NCBI GenBank assembly: GCA_963921425.1
Contig: OY992832.1
Span: 7,812,001 to 7,876,000 of the forward strand
Origin: Dryas octopetala
Lineage: Eukaryota; Streptophyta; Magnoliopsida; Rosales; Rosaceae
DNA: 64,000 nucleotides
Direction: 5' to 3'
Shown: piece by piece, positions 10,917 to 23,392 of the stretch
How positions within the stretch are numbered: position 1 is the first letter of the stretch
How the letters are laid out: the number at the start of each line of letters is the position of its first letter
Made by a program: the position numbers and the translations under genes
Notes under the pieces: model-generated
What the model was told of the DNA's origin: nothing
Databases searched by the model: none
What the model saw: only the letters and a program-made list of their open reading frames with translations

Positions 10917-11814
10917 GAATTAATTACCCTAAGCTACATATTAGTTATTGTTTTTAATCTGTAATACCATGATCATTAAAATGTAACAATTAGGCCACTT
11001 TATTAAGAATTAGGTCATTGCATTTGATTTTTCTCTCCACATTATCAATGCACGCAACCCACACTTCCCATTACCCACCCTGATCTCATTCTCTCTTCTC
11101 TCTCCTCCGTTTCTCTTTTTTTTCCTTCTCCTTTCTCTTTCTTTCTTTTTTCTTCTTCCTTTCTCTCATTTCCTCCATCAGTAACTCCATCCCCCACCTG
11201 CGTTGACCACCAGCCCACCCACCCTCTCTCTCTCCCTGCTTTCGCCCCCTGTCGTCACCCCCTGCCGCCGAAACCTACCAAAACCCAGCCCCTCCTCTCT
11301 TCCTCCACATCTTCAGCTCCTCCCAAATCCCAACCTCCACATCTTCAACTCCTCCTAAATCCCAACTTCCACATCAGTAGTAGGTTCTTGATTTTTTAGT
11401 TTAGTTCAGTTTTTGGAACTGCAGTTTTCTGTAGTTTTTGAAACTAAATTTTTCTGCAGTTTCTGGAACTGCAAATGAACTGAAACTGCAGAAACTGCAG
11501 TTTATTGGAGTTGAAACTGCAGTTTATTGGAGTTGCGGACTTGCAGTTTCAGTTTCTGTTTTTTGATGATGCGTTGATGCTGGTATTTTGGAAGATAACT
11601 GCATGTTATATTTTTGTTATGTCTATTTTAGGATGGTATTTTGGGATCAAGTGGTGGTGGTGTGGTATCTGCATGGTATTTTGGGATCTAGTGGTGGTGT
11701 GGTGTCCGCAAATGAAGAATGAGTTTGTGGTAGTTGGTCCGCAAAGGAAGAATGAGGCTTTAGGTGGTTTTGATTAATAAAATTAGATGCTAGTACTTAT
11801 ATATTAATGGACTC
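10917..11814. mobile_element. 898-bp insertion with 9-bp target duplication
   Basis: The homologous flank of WAKL-E (51660-51690) runs through without this DNA. It is bounded by TTCTTTCTA (10908-10916 and 11815-11823). A 9-bp duplication fits Mutator-type elements, but terminal inverted repeats are not evident. The interior has a pyrimidine-rich leader-like stretch (11090-11380) and short internal repeats, such as GGTATTTTGGGAT three times around 11580-11690. The 90-aa frame at 11505-11777 is low complexity and unsupported as a gene. Confidence 0.7.
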
Positions 11815-11823
11815 TTCTTTCTA

Positions 11824-14800
11824 TTGTATTCGCAGGGCCAATTTAATTTTATGAGCAAAAGTAATTAAGTGTGGTAGCAACTAGCAAGCAAGCCTGGCCT
11901 TTTAATTATTGTAGAAGACTCAAGACTGTTATGCGTGTGAATTGATCAACTCACTTGTCTGTTGATCGATGTAATTTTCTCAGAACACGTTTAGGTCGTC
12001 CCTAATAAATTAATTACCATCCCACTTGGAAGTTGGAACTGGACTCGGTCATTAATTGTCAATATGCGAATGCGCGCGCGCGAAAAGTCCAGCAGGACCA
12101 GGTAGCACAAGCAGTGAGTTTAAGTCACGATGCTGACTTCACTAACATCCTACATTCATGCATCACCAAAACAAATAAGTAACTACTTTTTAATTTTGCT
12201 ACTCCAGTATCACTTTTTAATTGAGAGCAAGATGATAACTTTCTAATTTTGATATTCCGGAACCATTTTTTTTTTTATATGGGTAATGCTAGGGTGCCTC
12301 AAATTTGTTAAAATGTTTTTTCAGTTAAATATATATCATTATTTTTTATTACATTATTTTTTATAAATACCATTCTAACCTTTCTTATAAATTTACAAAA
12401 CTTTAAATTATAAAATAAATAAATAAATCTCATATCACCATAGCCACCATCCACCAAGCCCTTCCTCCATCATCACGTACCATTCCTTCCTCTTCCCCCC
12501 ACTTCTTCCCAACCCTTTTCTTCTCTCTCTCTCTCTCTCTCTGATCTCTCTCTCTGGCGCCGATTATCTTGGTTGCTTATACTGCTTTGTGGTTTTTCTC
12601 TCAAAACCCATCTGTCATTAATATCTATTTTTGATGTCGAACAACTAATAACCATGCCAAGGAAACATTAACAAACTTTATAATTAATACTAATTTCATC
12701 CTTATTTCTTTATATTTTTAAGAGAATAAATCTCTCTCTCTCTCCCTCCCCCCCCAACACCCCAGTTCTACCCGGCCCAATCTATTTTTTCCCCTTCCCT
12801 GCATTACATTCAAAGTTGCAATTAACATGGAAAAAAATCAATCAAACAACATAAATGACACATGATATAAAAAAATAAAATAAGCAAAATGAAAAGAAGG
12901 AAGACTCAAGTCTGATATATATGCGTGCGCGCGCGTTGGGTCAGTCATAGGGTTCAGGGGAAATTTCTTGAACGTGTAAGCCAGTCTTCCTTAATAAAAC
13001 AACATCGATGTCCCACTTGGAACTCGACTTGGAAATAATTGGTCAACAAGTGTCGGCTCGCGCAAATTGTCCAGCACGAGCAGTGACTTCACTAAGGCCT
13101 TGTTTGACTTGCACTTGCATAATGTAAGTCTTGAGAAATTAATTTCTCTGTCTTTCTTGAAGGTGGGAACCAAACGTGTTCTAATATCATGCATGCATGA
13201 CTATGAGGTCTTATCAGATGGTTGACATGGATTGGGACGGGGTGACGGGCTGCAAGCATTCTCAGATTCTGTCTTATATCTTGGAATCTTATCAGAATCG
13301 AAATGGTGCCGAAATGGTGCCTTGTTTGACTGCGCACTTGCATAATATAATTCTTAAGAAATTAATTTCTGTCTTTCTCAAAGGTAGGAACCAAACGTGC
13401 TCTTATCAGATGGTTGACATGGATTCGCCGGGATGGGGTGACGAGCTGCAAGGATTCTCAGATTCTCTCTTAGTCTTATATCTTGGAATCTTACAACATA
13501 ATTTATAAAAAAAAAAAAAAAAAAAAAAACAATAAAAATTTATAATACTTTTACAGCATAATTACATTTAATAAAAAACTTGAGCATCCTTAATTCCTTA
13601 CCCACCACGTGGGTCACACTCCACCCGAAACCAAGTCACCATCACTCTTCCACTCACCATTTTCCATCGAAGTCGTCTCTAATTCTCTAATATTTCCTAT
13701 AGTAAATTAAGATAAATCACCCAAAACATATTTTTTTTCTAAGAGTAACCAACCATAGTTTTTTTTGGAAGTTTAACCTTTTGACTAGTGTCCACATAAG
13801 CAACTTTCCTTATATTGTTGAATGAGCCAGCTTAATTTAAAACTAAAAGTTTGTTTTTTTCTAAGATACCCTTTACCATATTTAGGTAATATTACGAGTA
13901 GTTAATGCTATTTATCTCCATTAATTAATAATATTTTAGTTTTTTTTATTGAAATGATATTATTGTTAATTACTTGTTTCAACTTTGAACATTTATTTTT
14001 TTATTTTGAAAATTAGTTTTGCTGTATTGTATTTAATATCAAATTTATATAATATTAATAATAGAAAACTATCCATAAAAGAATATAAGATTAACGAAGA
14101 TACTTGTTTTGTGCACCTACTAGCTTTTTTTTGGTGTTTATTTTGTACACCTATTGATTTTTTCATGTTTATTTTGTGTACCTACTAGTTTTTTAATTTA
14201 GTAGTAATAACCTAGACAAATTAATGAACCTATATGAATTAAATTAAACACCTACATTATAATGAATCTACAAACAATTCTTAGTTGTAGGATCCTTATT
14301 TGACTCAATTATATATTGATATATATATATATATATATCACACTCCTTAAATTAAGTGTTTTAATGAATTTTAGGGGATTCATTTTCTAGAAAAATTTAG
14401 AATTAATGGCAATTAAAGAGTGACACAATTTGAAAACAAATATTAATTACATAATGGCATAATTTATAAATAGCAGAAATATAATGGAATATTGTTATAC
14501 TACGTGGAGCAGAATTTTAAATATGGGCTTTAACTATTATAAAAAAATTAATGATATTAAACTCTAAAAAAATGCAATTTAATGGACTAATATCAAAATC
14601 ACTCCATTTCCTATTAGTAAATGCAATTATTGGATCATATATAAATCCCCACTTGGCAATACACTAATAATACTCAATAAGTAATAACCCCATAACCCCC
14701 ACTTCCCCCCACTTGGTATTTGGTAATAGTCAATAAGCCAAGAAGCTAATTAAGTCTTTCTTTTTTCTTGGTAAATAGGCCTGCATACAATAGTTTTCAA

Positions 14801-15960
14801 CATTATCGAAAAGAATAAAGAAGCAACTAATAAATATGTAAGGGTGAGATGAATATATAAGAGCTGGTTGAGACCTTGAAGAAGGGGGTAGGGTACTGTG
14901 AGGACAAAAATATTCCTTAAATATAGGTCACATGCACGACACATGAGTGTTTTAGACGAAAAATATAACAGAAGTTATAAAAAAGATTAAAGTGATATTT
15001 GTGCAATAGTTCATGGATTCTAGAATTTTAAAATGAAATTCATAAATTAAAGTGATACTCTGAATATAATTGATGGGTTATTGCTATAATTAACTCTTAG
15101 ATTTAGTTTAAGAGATATGATTAGCTTGGGAAGGGTGAGTTTCATACTATTCTTTTATTCATATGTGATTGCTAAATAACAAGCTACTTGGTCACTTGAT
15201 ATATAACAATATATCAAAATTAATATTCTTCATTTATTAAACAGTTCAAAAATCAAGGCCTCCTTGTTTATAAACATTTGGTTTAATAATCCATAAGATA
15301 GATACCAATTGCATTAAAATATTTTATGGAAGCGAAAAATTATTTTACACTGATGTTGATACTCTTAGACAGTGAATTAGGACCATTAATTAGATAGGAT
15401 CATTTTTTAATATGCATTCTTAATTCTCAATTTAATAATATATTATGAAAGATATCGAGATGATTTAATTAGTATGTATGTTCCTTCAATTATTGTTCCA
15501 TAAGAGTAGGAGACTACGAGGGTTGGGTGATAGGCGGACCCATGACTTTTCAAATGATCACATAGTTTTTTGAGACCCATACAATATTGAGGTGACACCC
15601 GTACAAGGTACGGACCTTGGATTGATGGTTGACACTTGACATAGATTGGGAGTTGGGACCGGGGTGACGGGCTACAAGGATTCTCAGATTCTCTATAATA
15701 TATTATTGGAATCTTATCAGAATATGCCGAAAACTTGGTCCACCTGGAGTGATGCGTTGAGCAAGCTCTGAAGTCAATGTTCGAACCTTTGCTTTCATTG
15801 GGCCTCATCTGTATCAAAAAGTAAAGATTGAAATTGGGCCTTGTTTTCTTAGACCAATAAGATATTGGGTCTTGTTTATAAATCCAGCTCTTTGAGACGA
15901 GTCAATATCAACGGTCGGCCTGTAATCTCATCAGCCCACTCATATCTCTCACATTAAACA
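11824..15960. repeat. Segmental duplication block, copy 1 (flank of WAKL-A)
   Basis: Collinear with about 51688-58020 plus 59378-59590 (flank of WAKL-E), and in part with 39940-42030. Shared landmarks: GCGCGCGCG at 12930 and 55300, the (TC)n tract at 12520 and 53710, the (AT)n tract at 14320 and 56660. This copy lacks the insertions at 51972-52565, 52877-53422 and 53466-53633, and also lacks the segment 54079-55267. No complete gene is present. Confidence 0.9.
13094..13505. repeat. Tandem duplication of about 200 bp
   Basis: Two adjacent copies (about 13094-13310 and 13318-13505), each starting near GCCTTGTTTGACT and ending in GATTCTCAGATTCT...CTTGGAATCTTA. The same pair is present at 55471-55855, so the tandem event predates the segmental duplication. 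Confidence 0.85.
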
Positions 15961-16473
15961 AAATAATTTCTGAAAAAGGAAATAACAATTGTCAACCTCC
16001 TTCCTACCCCAAACGAATCAAAATTCAAAGACAGAATTTAGGTGACGTTTTCGCTCTACATCCTTTTTCGAGTCTCCGTCTCCTCCTCCTCTTCCTACGG
16101 AAAAAAGGTTGGATTTTTCTATTCGCGCTGTGCATTATAGTAATAAATTAATAATGTATTGATGCTTTGGGTTTGGGGTTTCCTTCTCTGTTTGGTTGCT
16201 TAGAAAACGGGGACAGGAAAATATACCGAAATTCGTTGATTATTACTATATTTCTGTTTCCAATGGAAATATTTCCTCAACTCTGACTGAATTGTATTTT
16301 GCTTTTGTTCATGGAAATATTGGCATCCATGTGTAAGTGCGCACAAGTGTATATATATTTCCTAAAATACATCACTGTATAGTCTGTACTGATCGAATTG
16401 AAATAGATTAGAATTGGTTTAGATATCCTACATTACAATAATACAAAGTAGACCCTCGCAGCAAGTCAATGAA
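15960..16473. other. 3' flank of WAKL-B with repeated leader-like module
   Basis: No coding sequence. It contains a module around GTTTTCGCTC and GGTAGGATTTTTCTATTCG-type sequence that recurs in the 3' flanks of WAKL-D (28600-28830) and WAKL-E (46600-46900). The AAAAGGTAGGATTTTT string could be the first 5' splice site of an ancient plus-strand neighbour duplicated with each unit, but no exon follows. Confidence 0.5.
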
Positions 16474-17503
16474 TCATCGTCCATCATCATATGGCATCAA
16501 CTGTTGGATTTGCATGCTGTCATATACCCTAGTTGTACCACTAGAACCACCATCACCTCCAACATTTACAATGCAAGCCTCTGAATTAGTTGACCCAAGC
16601 AAGTACTCTACCTGACCTTCTCCACAGATATCAGCTTGTCCCCCCCATGGATGCTTTGTCATAATTCTGGTTCCCTCTAGCTCCATCGCCACTTCCTTCA
16701 TGCCAGGCCTTTCCTCCCTTTTACCCTCAGACATGTTTTCGCCAGACTGGCCACTTGTTCTATTGTCTCAATATTTCCCTCATTCACTATGTCTTCATCA
16801 AGAATTTGAATCAAGCGATCCTCTTCCATTGAATGAACTAACAAGTTTGCTAGGTTTCTCTCTGCCTCAGGCCTATCAAACGAAAGTGCCACTTTGCTTG
16901 TTAGTGGCTCCACAAGGACAACTCCAAAGCTGTAAACGTCACTTTTCTCTGTTAGTGTGTTTGACTGAAGATATTCAGGGTCTAAGTATCCGAGTGTCCC
17001 TTGCACCAAAGTTGAAAGTTCATTTTGATCTGCAGGAATCAACCGTGAAGCTCCAAAGTCTGACACTTTTGCTGTGTAATTCTCATCTATTAGTATGTTT
17101 GTTACTTTCACATCTCTGTGTATGATCGGTATGGAAATGGAAGAGTGTAAGTATGCTAATGCTCCTACAGTTTCTGATGCTATCTTCAGCCGTAATTCCC
17201 ATGAAAGTGATGATGATCCTTTGCCTTTTTTGTTATGGACATGCTCAAAAAGAGTGCCATGGGTGATGAACTCGTAGACTAGTAAAGGTACCTCTGTCTC
17301 TAAACAACAACCTAAAAGCCTCACAACATTTCTATGGTTGATTTGTGAAAGAAGAATCACCTCGTTAACAAACTGATCATTTTGAGTAGGCCAGGGCACC
17401 AATTTTGGACTTCTTTATAGCAACCACTTTGTTATTTGGTAATATTCCTTTGTATACTGTTCCATAGCCTCCTTCACCAAGGACTCTACTTTCATGGTAA
17501 TTG

Positions 17504-18078
17504 TGTTAGATAATTTTCAAATATTTATAATTTGAATTGAATCAATGTGTTCTTTGGAAAAGGTTACTAAACTTTCTGTAGAGGTGTTTTATATTCATAG
17601 AGTCATAACCTTTCATGAAAAGGTATGATTCAAATGGTATCATACCTCTTAAATAAATATTTCAAATGAATGGTTGCTATACCATTTCAGAAAGGGCACA
17701 TTGGATTCATTATAAAAAGAGAAGTTCTCTACAGAATTTTTTTACAAAAAAAAAAACAACTATTATCTCATTCTCCATCTTTTCACCAAATTCAAATACA
17801 AAGAACTAATTTCTGCAGTTTTAGTTCTTTGTGAAACTTGAGTATTCTTGCTATATCCATTTGTGTGTTTGGTTTGTTTTTGGTTGTGTAGGACATTAAC
17901 AAACAATAGTGTTACTAGGCTTCATTGTATCCACAAGGCATATTTGCAAATCCCTCTACACACAAGAAGTGGGGGCAAATATTGTCTGAAAGAAAGCGTT
18001 GTTCAATGTGCCTTGAAGCAAGTTTCTATCATTCTTTTAGCAGCCACAACTCACAAGAACTCCAACAAAATTCCAACA
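17504..18078 (+). repeat. 5' LTR of Copia element in WAKL-B
   Basis: 575 bp, TG...CA. It contains a candidate TATA box in ATTATAAAAAGAGAAG near 17710, which would start transcription of the element. Confidence 0.97.
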
Positions 18079-18100
18079 ATTTTCAGACAATATATCTGCT

Positions 18101-18662
18101 GTGGCTATGTCATCCATGAAGGATTTTACTTCTAATTTCGTGAAGCTTGAGAGGTTTGAAGGAGGGAATTTCAGACGTTGGCAAAAGAAACTACACTTTC
18201 TTCTTACAAGTTTGAAAGTGGTATATGTGCTGACTACTCCAAGGCCTGAGGAAAATGATGATGAGTCCATTGCTGCACAACGTGAACGTATCAAGTGGGA
18301 TCAAGACGACTACATCTGCAAGGGACACATCTGCAATGCTATGACCGATGCCTTGTTTGACATCTACCATGAGATGGAGAGCTCTAAGAAATTTGGATGC
18401 ACTTGAGGTTAAATACATGACTGAAGACGCAACAAGTAAGAAATTCCTTGTTTCAAAGTTCTTCAATTATAAAATGACTGATGATAGAAATGTTATTGAG
18501 CAATTTCATGAGATTATACACATGCATAACCAACTTTCTCAATACAAAATGTCTATGGATGAGTCTATCCTTGTTTCCGCTATTATGGAGAAATTACCAT
18601 CTTCATGGAAGGAATACAAGAAGAACCTCAAACACAAGAAGGAGGATCTCACCATAGAATAA
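18101..18662 (+). pseudogene. Copia gag, frameshifted and with a stop
   Basis: Starts MAMSSMKDFTSNFVKLERF, a typical UBN2/gag N-terminus that coats element RNA. The frame is lost near 18390: where relatives have S-S-K-E-I-W-D-A-L-E, two G residues appear missing, giving S-S-K-K-F-G-C-T-stop. It resumes in another frame (DALEVKYMTEDATSKKFLVS). A TAA at 18660-18662 then precedes LGQHLRIEEE, most simply a CAA (Gln) to TAA change. Pol therefore could not be made from this copy's own gag start. Confidence 0.88.
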
Positions 18663-21600
18663 TTGGGACAACACCTTCGAATTGAGGAAGAGTGTAGGAT
18701 CCGAGAGAAAGTTGATGATGGTTCATCCTCAAAGGTTCATATGATGGAGAATGGATCTAAACAATCCAACAACCACCAAGGGAACAAAAAGAGGAAGGAA
18801 AATTTCAACAAAGACCACCACAACACAAAGAAGACGAAAGGAAGTTGTTTCCATTGTGGTAAACCAGGCCATTTCAAGAGAGACTGTCGTCATCTCAAGA
18901 AACAACAAGAGTCAAACTCCAAAGACAAATTTGTTGCTATGATTTCTGAAATCAATATGATGGAAGACAATGATGCTTGGTGGGTCGATTCTGGGGCAAC
19001 CAAGCATGTGTGCATGGACAAGAAAATGTTCAAGACTTATGTGCCAAATGAGGAAGCCGATGTTCTCTACATGGGAAATGCTTCTACTGCTGTTATTAAG
19101 GGAAAAGGCACAATAGAACTAGAGTTCACATCCGGAAAGGTGCTTACTCTCAATGATGTTTATCATGTTCCAGATGTTAGAAAGAATCTGGTTTCTGGAA
19201 GTCTTCTCAACAAATTTGGTTTTAAGTTAGTATTTGAGTCAAATAAATTTATCTTGACCAAGGGTGGGACCTTTGTTGGAAAAGGTTATATGTATAATGG
19301 AATGTTCAAACTCAATCTCAATAAAATTTCTATTGGTTCTGTTTATATGCTTGATTCGTTATCTTTATGGCATAATAGATTAGGTCATGTTAATATTAAA
19401 AAGATAAATGATATGTCTAATCTTGATTTGATTTCAAAGCATGTGAATGATTTGAATGATAAGTGTGTTACATGTTTGCATACTAAGATTACTAGAAAAT
19501 CTTTTCCTAAGATAGAAATAACTTCTACTTTATTGCAACTTATTCATAGTGATGTTTGTGATCTGCATAGTACAACCACAAGAGGAAATAAGAAATATTT
19601 CGTTACTTTTATAGATGATTTTAGTAGGTTTTTCTATGTTTATCTTATGCATACTAAGGATGAAGTGTTAGAAAAATTTAAGATTTTTAAGAATGAGGTA
19701 GAAAACCTTTGTGAAACAAAAATCAAGTATCTTAGATCCGATAGAGGTGGTGAATTTCATTTTCCATCTTATTGTGAATCCGTTGGAATTGTGCATGAAA
19801 CTTCTATTGCATATACACCACAACAAAACGGTGTGGCAGAAAGGAAAAACAGGACTCTTGTGGAAATGGTTAACGCCATGATGTTGAATTCAAACCTTAG
19901 TAAAGGTTATTGGGGAGAGGCAATGCTAACGGCATGCCATCTCTTGAATAGAGTTCCTACCAAGAAACTAAAGGTCACACCATATGAACTATGGTTCAAA
20001 AGAAAACCAAATCTAAGTTATCTTAGAGTTTGGGGGTGTAGAGCAATTGTAAGGTTACCGGAACCAAAAATAAAGAAGTTAGGACCTAAAGCTATTGAAT
20101 GCATATTTTTGGGATATGCAGCACATAGCAAAGGCTATAGGTTTCTTGTCATACAACCTAATGACTCCATAGGGGTCAATACTGTGATTGAATCTAGAGA
20201 TGCTGAATTTTGTGAAAATAGATTCATGTCTATTTTAAAGGATACGAATGAAGTGGTGGAGGATTCACAAAGGAATGGAAATATTTTACCAAATCTTTTT
20301 GAAACACCATTAACTGAAACACCACCAATTGATAATGAAGAATATTTTGAACCTAGAAGGAGCAAAAGAAGAAGGACTGAAAAATCCTTTGGTCCAGATT
20401 TTATCGTGTACCTTGTCGAAGGTACAAGAGACTCTCATAGTAAACTAACTATGATTACACCAAGTGTAGAGTCAGATCCTCTAACATTTGAGGAAGCCAT
20501 GAAATCTCAAGACTCTGCTTTCTGGAAGGAAGCAATAAATGATGAGATAGACTCGATCATGGGAAACCAAACATGGAAGTTGGTTGATTTACCCCCTGGT
20601 TCAAAACCTATAGGGTGTAAATGGATTTTCAAAAAGAAAATGAAAGTAGATGAAACTATTGACAAGTTCAAGGCAAGGTTAGTTGCCAAAGGCTTTACAC
20701 AAAAAGAAGGCATAGACTACTTCGATACCTATGCTCCAGTTGCAAGAACTGCAACTATAAGAATGCTAATTGCATTAGCATTTATATACAAATTTGAGAT
20801 TCACCAAATGGATGTTAAAACTACATTCCTAAATGGTGAATTGGATGAAGAAATTTACATGAACCAACCCGAAGGTTTTGTCATGACTGGACAAGAACAC
20901 AAGGTATGTAAATTGGTTAAATCATTATATGGTTTAAAACAAGCGCCAAAGCAGTGGCATGAAAAGTTTGATAAAGTGATTGTATCCAATGGTTTTAGGA
21001 TACATGAATCAGACAAATGCGTTTATAGTAAGTTCCAAAAAGATAAAGGAGTAATTATTTGCTTGTATGTGGATGACATGTTAATCTTTGGAACGGATAT
21101 GGAATCTATAAACAAAACAAAAGAATTTTTGTCATCAAGCTTTGATATGAAAGATATGGGCAGCGCCGATGTAATTCTTGGCATGAGAATCAAAAGATGT
21201 AATGATGGATTGATGTTGACACAATCACATTACATAGAAAAGATACTAAAGAGATTCAATTTCTTTGATTCAAATCCAGTATCAACACCTTTTGATCCAA
21301 ATATAAAGTTATATCCTAACAAAGGTAGGGCTGTGAATCAATTAGAATATTCTAAAATGATTGGTTGTTTAATGTATGCAATGACATGTACTAGGCCGGA
21401 TATTGCATTCGCAGTGAGTAAACTAAGTAGATTTACTTGTTGTCCTAGTGAATTGCATTGGAATGCAATTACAAGAATATTTAAATATCTAAAGGGTACT
21501 TTGGATTATGGAATTTGGTATAGTGGATATCCTAATGTATTAGAAGGATATACTGATGCCAATTGGATAAATGATTTTGAAGATCATAAGTCTACAAGTG

Positions 21601-22019
21601 GCTGGATTTTTTTACTCGGTGGAGGAGCCATATCTTGGGGTTCAAAGAAACAAACATGCATATCGGACTCCACCATGGCAGCCGAATTTGTAGCCTTGGC
21701 TTCTTGTAGTAAAGAAGCCGAATGGTTAAGAAACTTATTAATAGAGATTCCAGTTTGGTCTAAACCAATGCCTCCTATCTCTATTCATTGTGATAGTCAA
21801 GCAACACTATCAAGGGCTTATTGTCAAGTTTATAATGGTAAATCTAGGCATATTGGCCTAAGGCATAGTTCTGTGAGGCAAATGATTACTGATGGAGTTA
21901 TAACCATCAATTTTGTAAGATCATGTCAAAACTTGGCTGATCCATTAACCAAAGGACTTGCAAGGGATATGGTGTGGAAGACATCAAAAGGGATGGGGTT
22001 AAAGTCCACTCCTATATGA
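18663..22019 (+). CDS. Copia pol polyprotein (in frame with upstream gag segment)
   Basis: 1118 codons after the gag stop. Zinc knuckle CFHCGKPGHFKRDC; protease VDSGATKHVC; GAG-pre-integrase LWHNRLGHVN; integrase HSDVCD, DDFSRF, RSDRGGEF and [14 protein letters not shown]; reverse transcriptase [24 protein letters not shown] and LYVDDMLIFG; RNase H TDANWINDFEDHKSTSG; C-terminal LADPLTKGLA. All catalytic motifs look intact. There is no natural start: the first Met is well inside, so the frame should be read as the continuation of gag. Confidence 0.95.
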   Translation: MGQHLRIEEECRIREKVDDGSSSKVHMMENGSKQSNNHQGNKKRKENFNKDHHNTKKTKGSCFHCGKPGHFKRDCRHLKKQQESNSKDKFVAMISEINMMEDNDAWWVDSGATKHVCMDKKMFKTYVPNEEADVLYMGNASTAVIKGKGTIELEFTSGKVLTLNDVYHVPDVRKNLVSGSLLNKFGFKLVFESNKFILTKGGTFVGKGYMYNGMFKLNLNKISIGSVYMLDSLSLWHNRLGHVNIKKINDMSNLDLISKHVNDLNDKCVTCLHTKITRKSFPKIEITSTLLQLIHSDVCDLHSTTTRGNKKYFVTFIDDFSRFFYVYLMHTKDEVLEKFKIFKNEVENLCETKIKYLRSDRGGEFHFPSYCESVGIVHETSIAYTPQQNGVAERKNRTLVEMVNAMMLNSNLSKGYWGEAMLTACHLLNRVPTKKLKVTPYELWFKRKPNLSYLRVWGCRAIVRLPEPKIKKLGPKAIECIFLGYAAHSKGYRFLVIQPNDSIGVNTVIESRDAEFCENRFMSILKDTNEVVEDSQRNGNILPNLFETPLTETPPIDNEEYFEPRRSKRRRTEKSFGPDFIVYLVEGTRDSHSKLTMITPSVESDPLTFEEAMKSQDSAFWKEAINDEIDSIMGNQTWKLVDLPPGSKPIGCKWIFKKKMKVDETIDKFKARLVAKGFTQKEGIDYFDTYAPVARTATIRMLIALAFIYKFEIHQMDVKTTFLNGELDEEIYMNQPEGFVMTGQEHKVCKLVKSLYGLKQAPKQWHEKFDKVIVSNGFRIHESDKCVYSKFQKDKGVIICLYVDDMLIFGTDMESINKTKEFLSSSFDMKDMGSADVILGMRIKRCNDGLMLTQSHYIEKILKRFNFFDSNPVSTPFDPNIKLYPNKGRAVNQLEYSKMIGCLMYAMTCTRPDIAFAVSKLSRFTCCPSELHWNAITRIFKYLKGTLDYGIWYSGYPNVLEGYTDANWINDFEDHKSTSGWIFLLGGGAISWGSKKQTCISDSTMAAEFVALASCSKEAEWLRNLLIEIPVWSKPMPPISIHCDSQATLSRAYCQVYNGKSRHIGLRHSSVRQMITDGVITINFVRSCQNLADPLTKGLARDMVWKTSKGMGLKSTPI

Positions 22020-22612
22020 TTACCAATGGTGGAAACTCAACTCGAACTCTTGAAACATCAAGTCTTTGAGTTCAATTAGCAAAGTACATCATATGATTGT
22101 AATCGCAAGCATTTAGTGTTGTCATTTTGAATGACACACTCTAATTATTTTTCCATCCAAGGTTAAAGTGCTTGGTACCTGTAATGTATGAAAGAGGGTG
22201 AGTTACAACTCTTAATAGATATGACTGAAAGAACTTGAGTTACAGGGGTACTACATGTCTACCTATATGGGTGTAAGAGGTGGTGCCGCTTCCTATGAGA
22301 CAAGGACTTGTCACTAGAGCACGCATAAAAGTGGGTATAGACACAAGGCCAATCCACGTGTCGGTTTATAAACACACAAAAAGGGTTGCAAAGTTTTGTG
22401 TGTGAAATATGTCCGGTTAATCATATAAGATCGAAAGTTCAAAGCAATGCTACTTCTCTATCTTGATTAACTTTGATATGTTTTCACTAAGTTAAAGTTC
22501 AAGTCCAAAAGACACTTTAATTTATGTACAACGCTTTCAAGAAATTGCTCAAGTAAGTTTTTAAATGTTTTTAAAATTTGAGTCGTTTTATATTTTGAAA
22601 ATGGTGGAGGAT
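22020..22612 (+). other. Copia 3' untranslated region
   Basis: Between the pol stop and the 3' LTR, ending in a purine-rich tract (ATGGTGGAGGA) directly before the LTR at 22613, the likely polypurine primer for plus-strand DNA. Confidence 0.8.
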
Positions 22613-23185
22613 TGTTAGATAATTTTCAAATATTTATAATTTGAATTGAATCAATGTGTCCTTTGGGAAAGGTTACTAAACTTTCTGTAGAGGTGTTTTA
22701 TATTCATAGAGTCATAACCTTTCATGAAAAGGTATGATTCAAATGGTATCATACCTCTTGAATAAATATTTCAAATGAATGGTTGCTATACCATTTCAGA
22801 AAGGGCACATTGGATTCATTATAAAAAGAGAAGTTCTCTACAGAGTTTTTTTACAAAAAAAAACAACTAATATCTCATTCTCCATCTTTTCACCAAATTC
22901 AAATACAAAGAACTAATTTCTGCAGTTTTAGTTCTTTGTGAAACTTGAGTATTCTTGTTATATCCATTTGTGTGTTTGGTTTGTTTTTGGTTGTGTAGGA
23001 CATTAACAAACAATAGTGTTACTAGGTTTCATTGTATCCACAAGGCATATTTGCAAATCCCTCTACACACAAGAAGTGGGGGCAAATATTGTCTGAAAGA
23101 AAGCGTTGTTCAACGTGCCTTGAAGCAAGTTTCTATCATCCTTTCAGCAGCCACAACTCACAAGAACTCCAACAAAATTCCAACA
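22613..23185 (+). repeat. 3' LTR of Copia element in WAKL-B
   Basis: 573 bp, near-identical to the 5' LTR, ending TTCCAACA directly before the second AATTG. Confidence 0.97.
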
Positions 23186-23392
23186 AATTGTTTGTAGCTA
23201 TCTTAAGTTCTCCTGCAGCAAAGATTTTTGTTGTCTCCACAGAACCTCTGCGACTAGCAAGTAGTTGTTTTAACAATAGGCCACCATTTTCTTTGAAGTA
23301 CTTCTGTTTGAGTTTCATGAACTTTCTTTTCTTCATTCCCTAATATATCCATGAAATTCCAACCAGTAAAACCAAGAAGCCTACACTGACAC

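Larger units (their letters stand above)
17504..23185 (+). mobile_element. Full-length Ty1/copia element with LTRs and AATTG target duplication
   Basis: 5' LTR 17504-18078 and 3' LTR 22613-23185, both TGTTAGATAA...TTCCAACA, flanked by AATTG at 17499-17503 and 23186-23190. By eye the LTRs differ at roughly a dozen positions plus small indels, about 98% identical, so insertion is fairly recent. Pol is intact but gag carries a frameshift and a stop. The leader between LTR and gag is only about 22 bp and lacks the usual tRNA-Met primer site TGGTATCAGAGC. Confidence 0.97.

Noticed and set aside
11505-11777. 90-aa frame in the 898-bp insert
   Set aside because: Low-complexity translation of short internal repeats, no recognisable domain.
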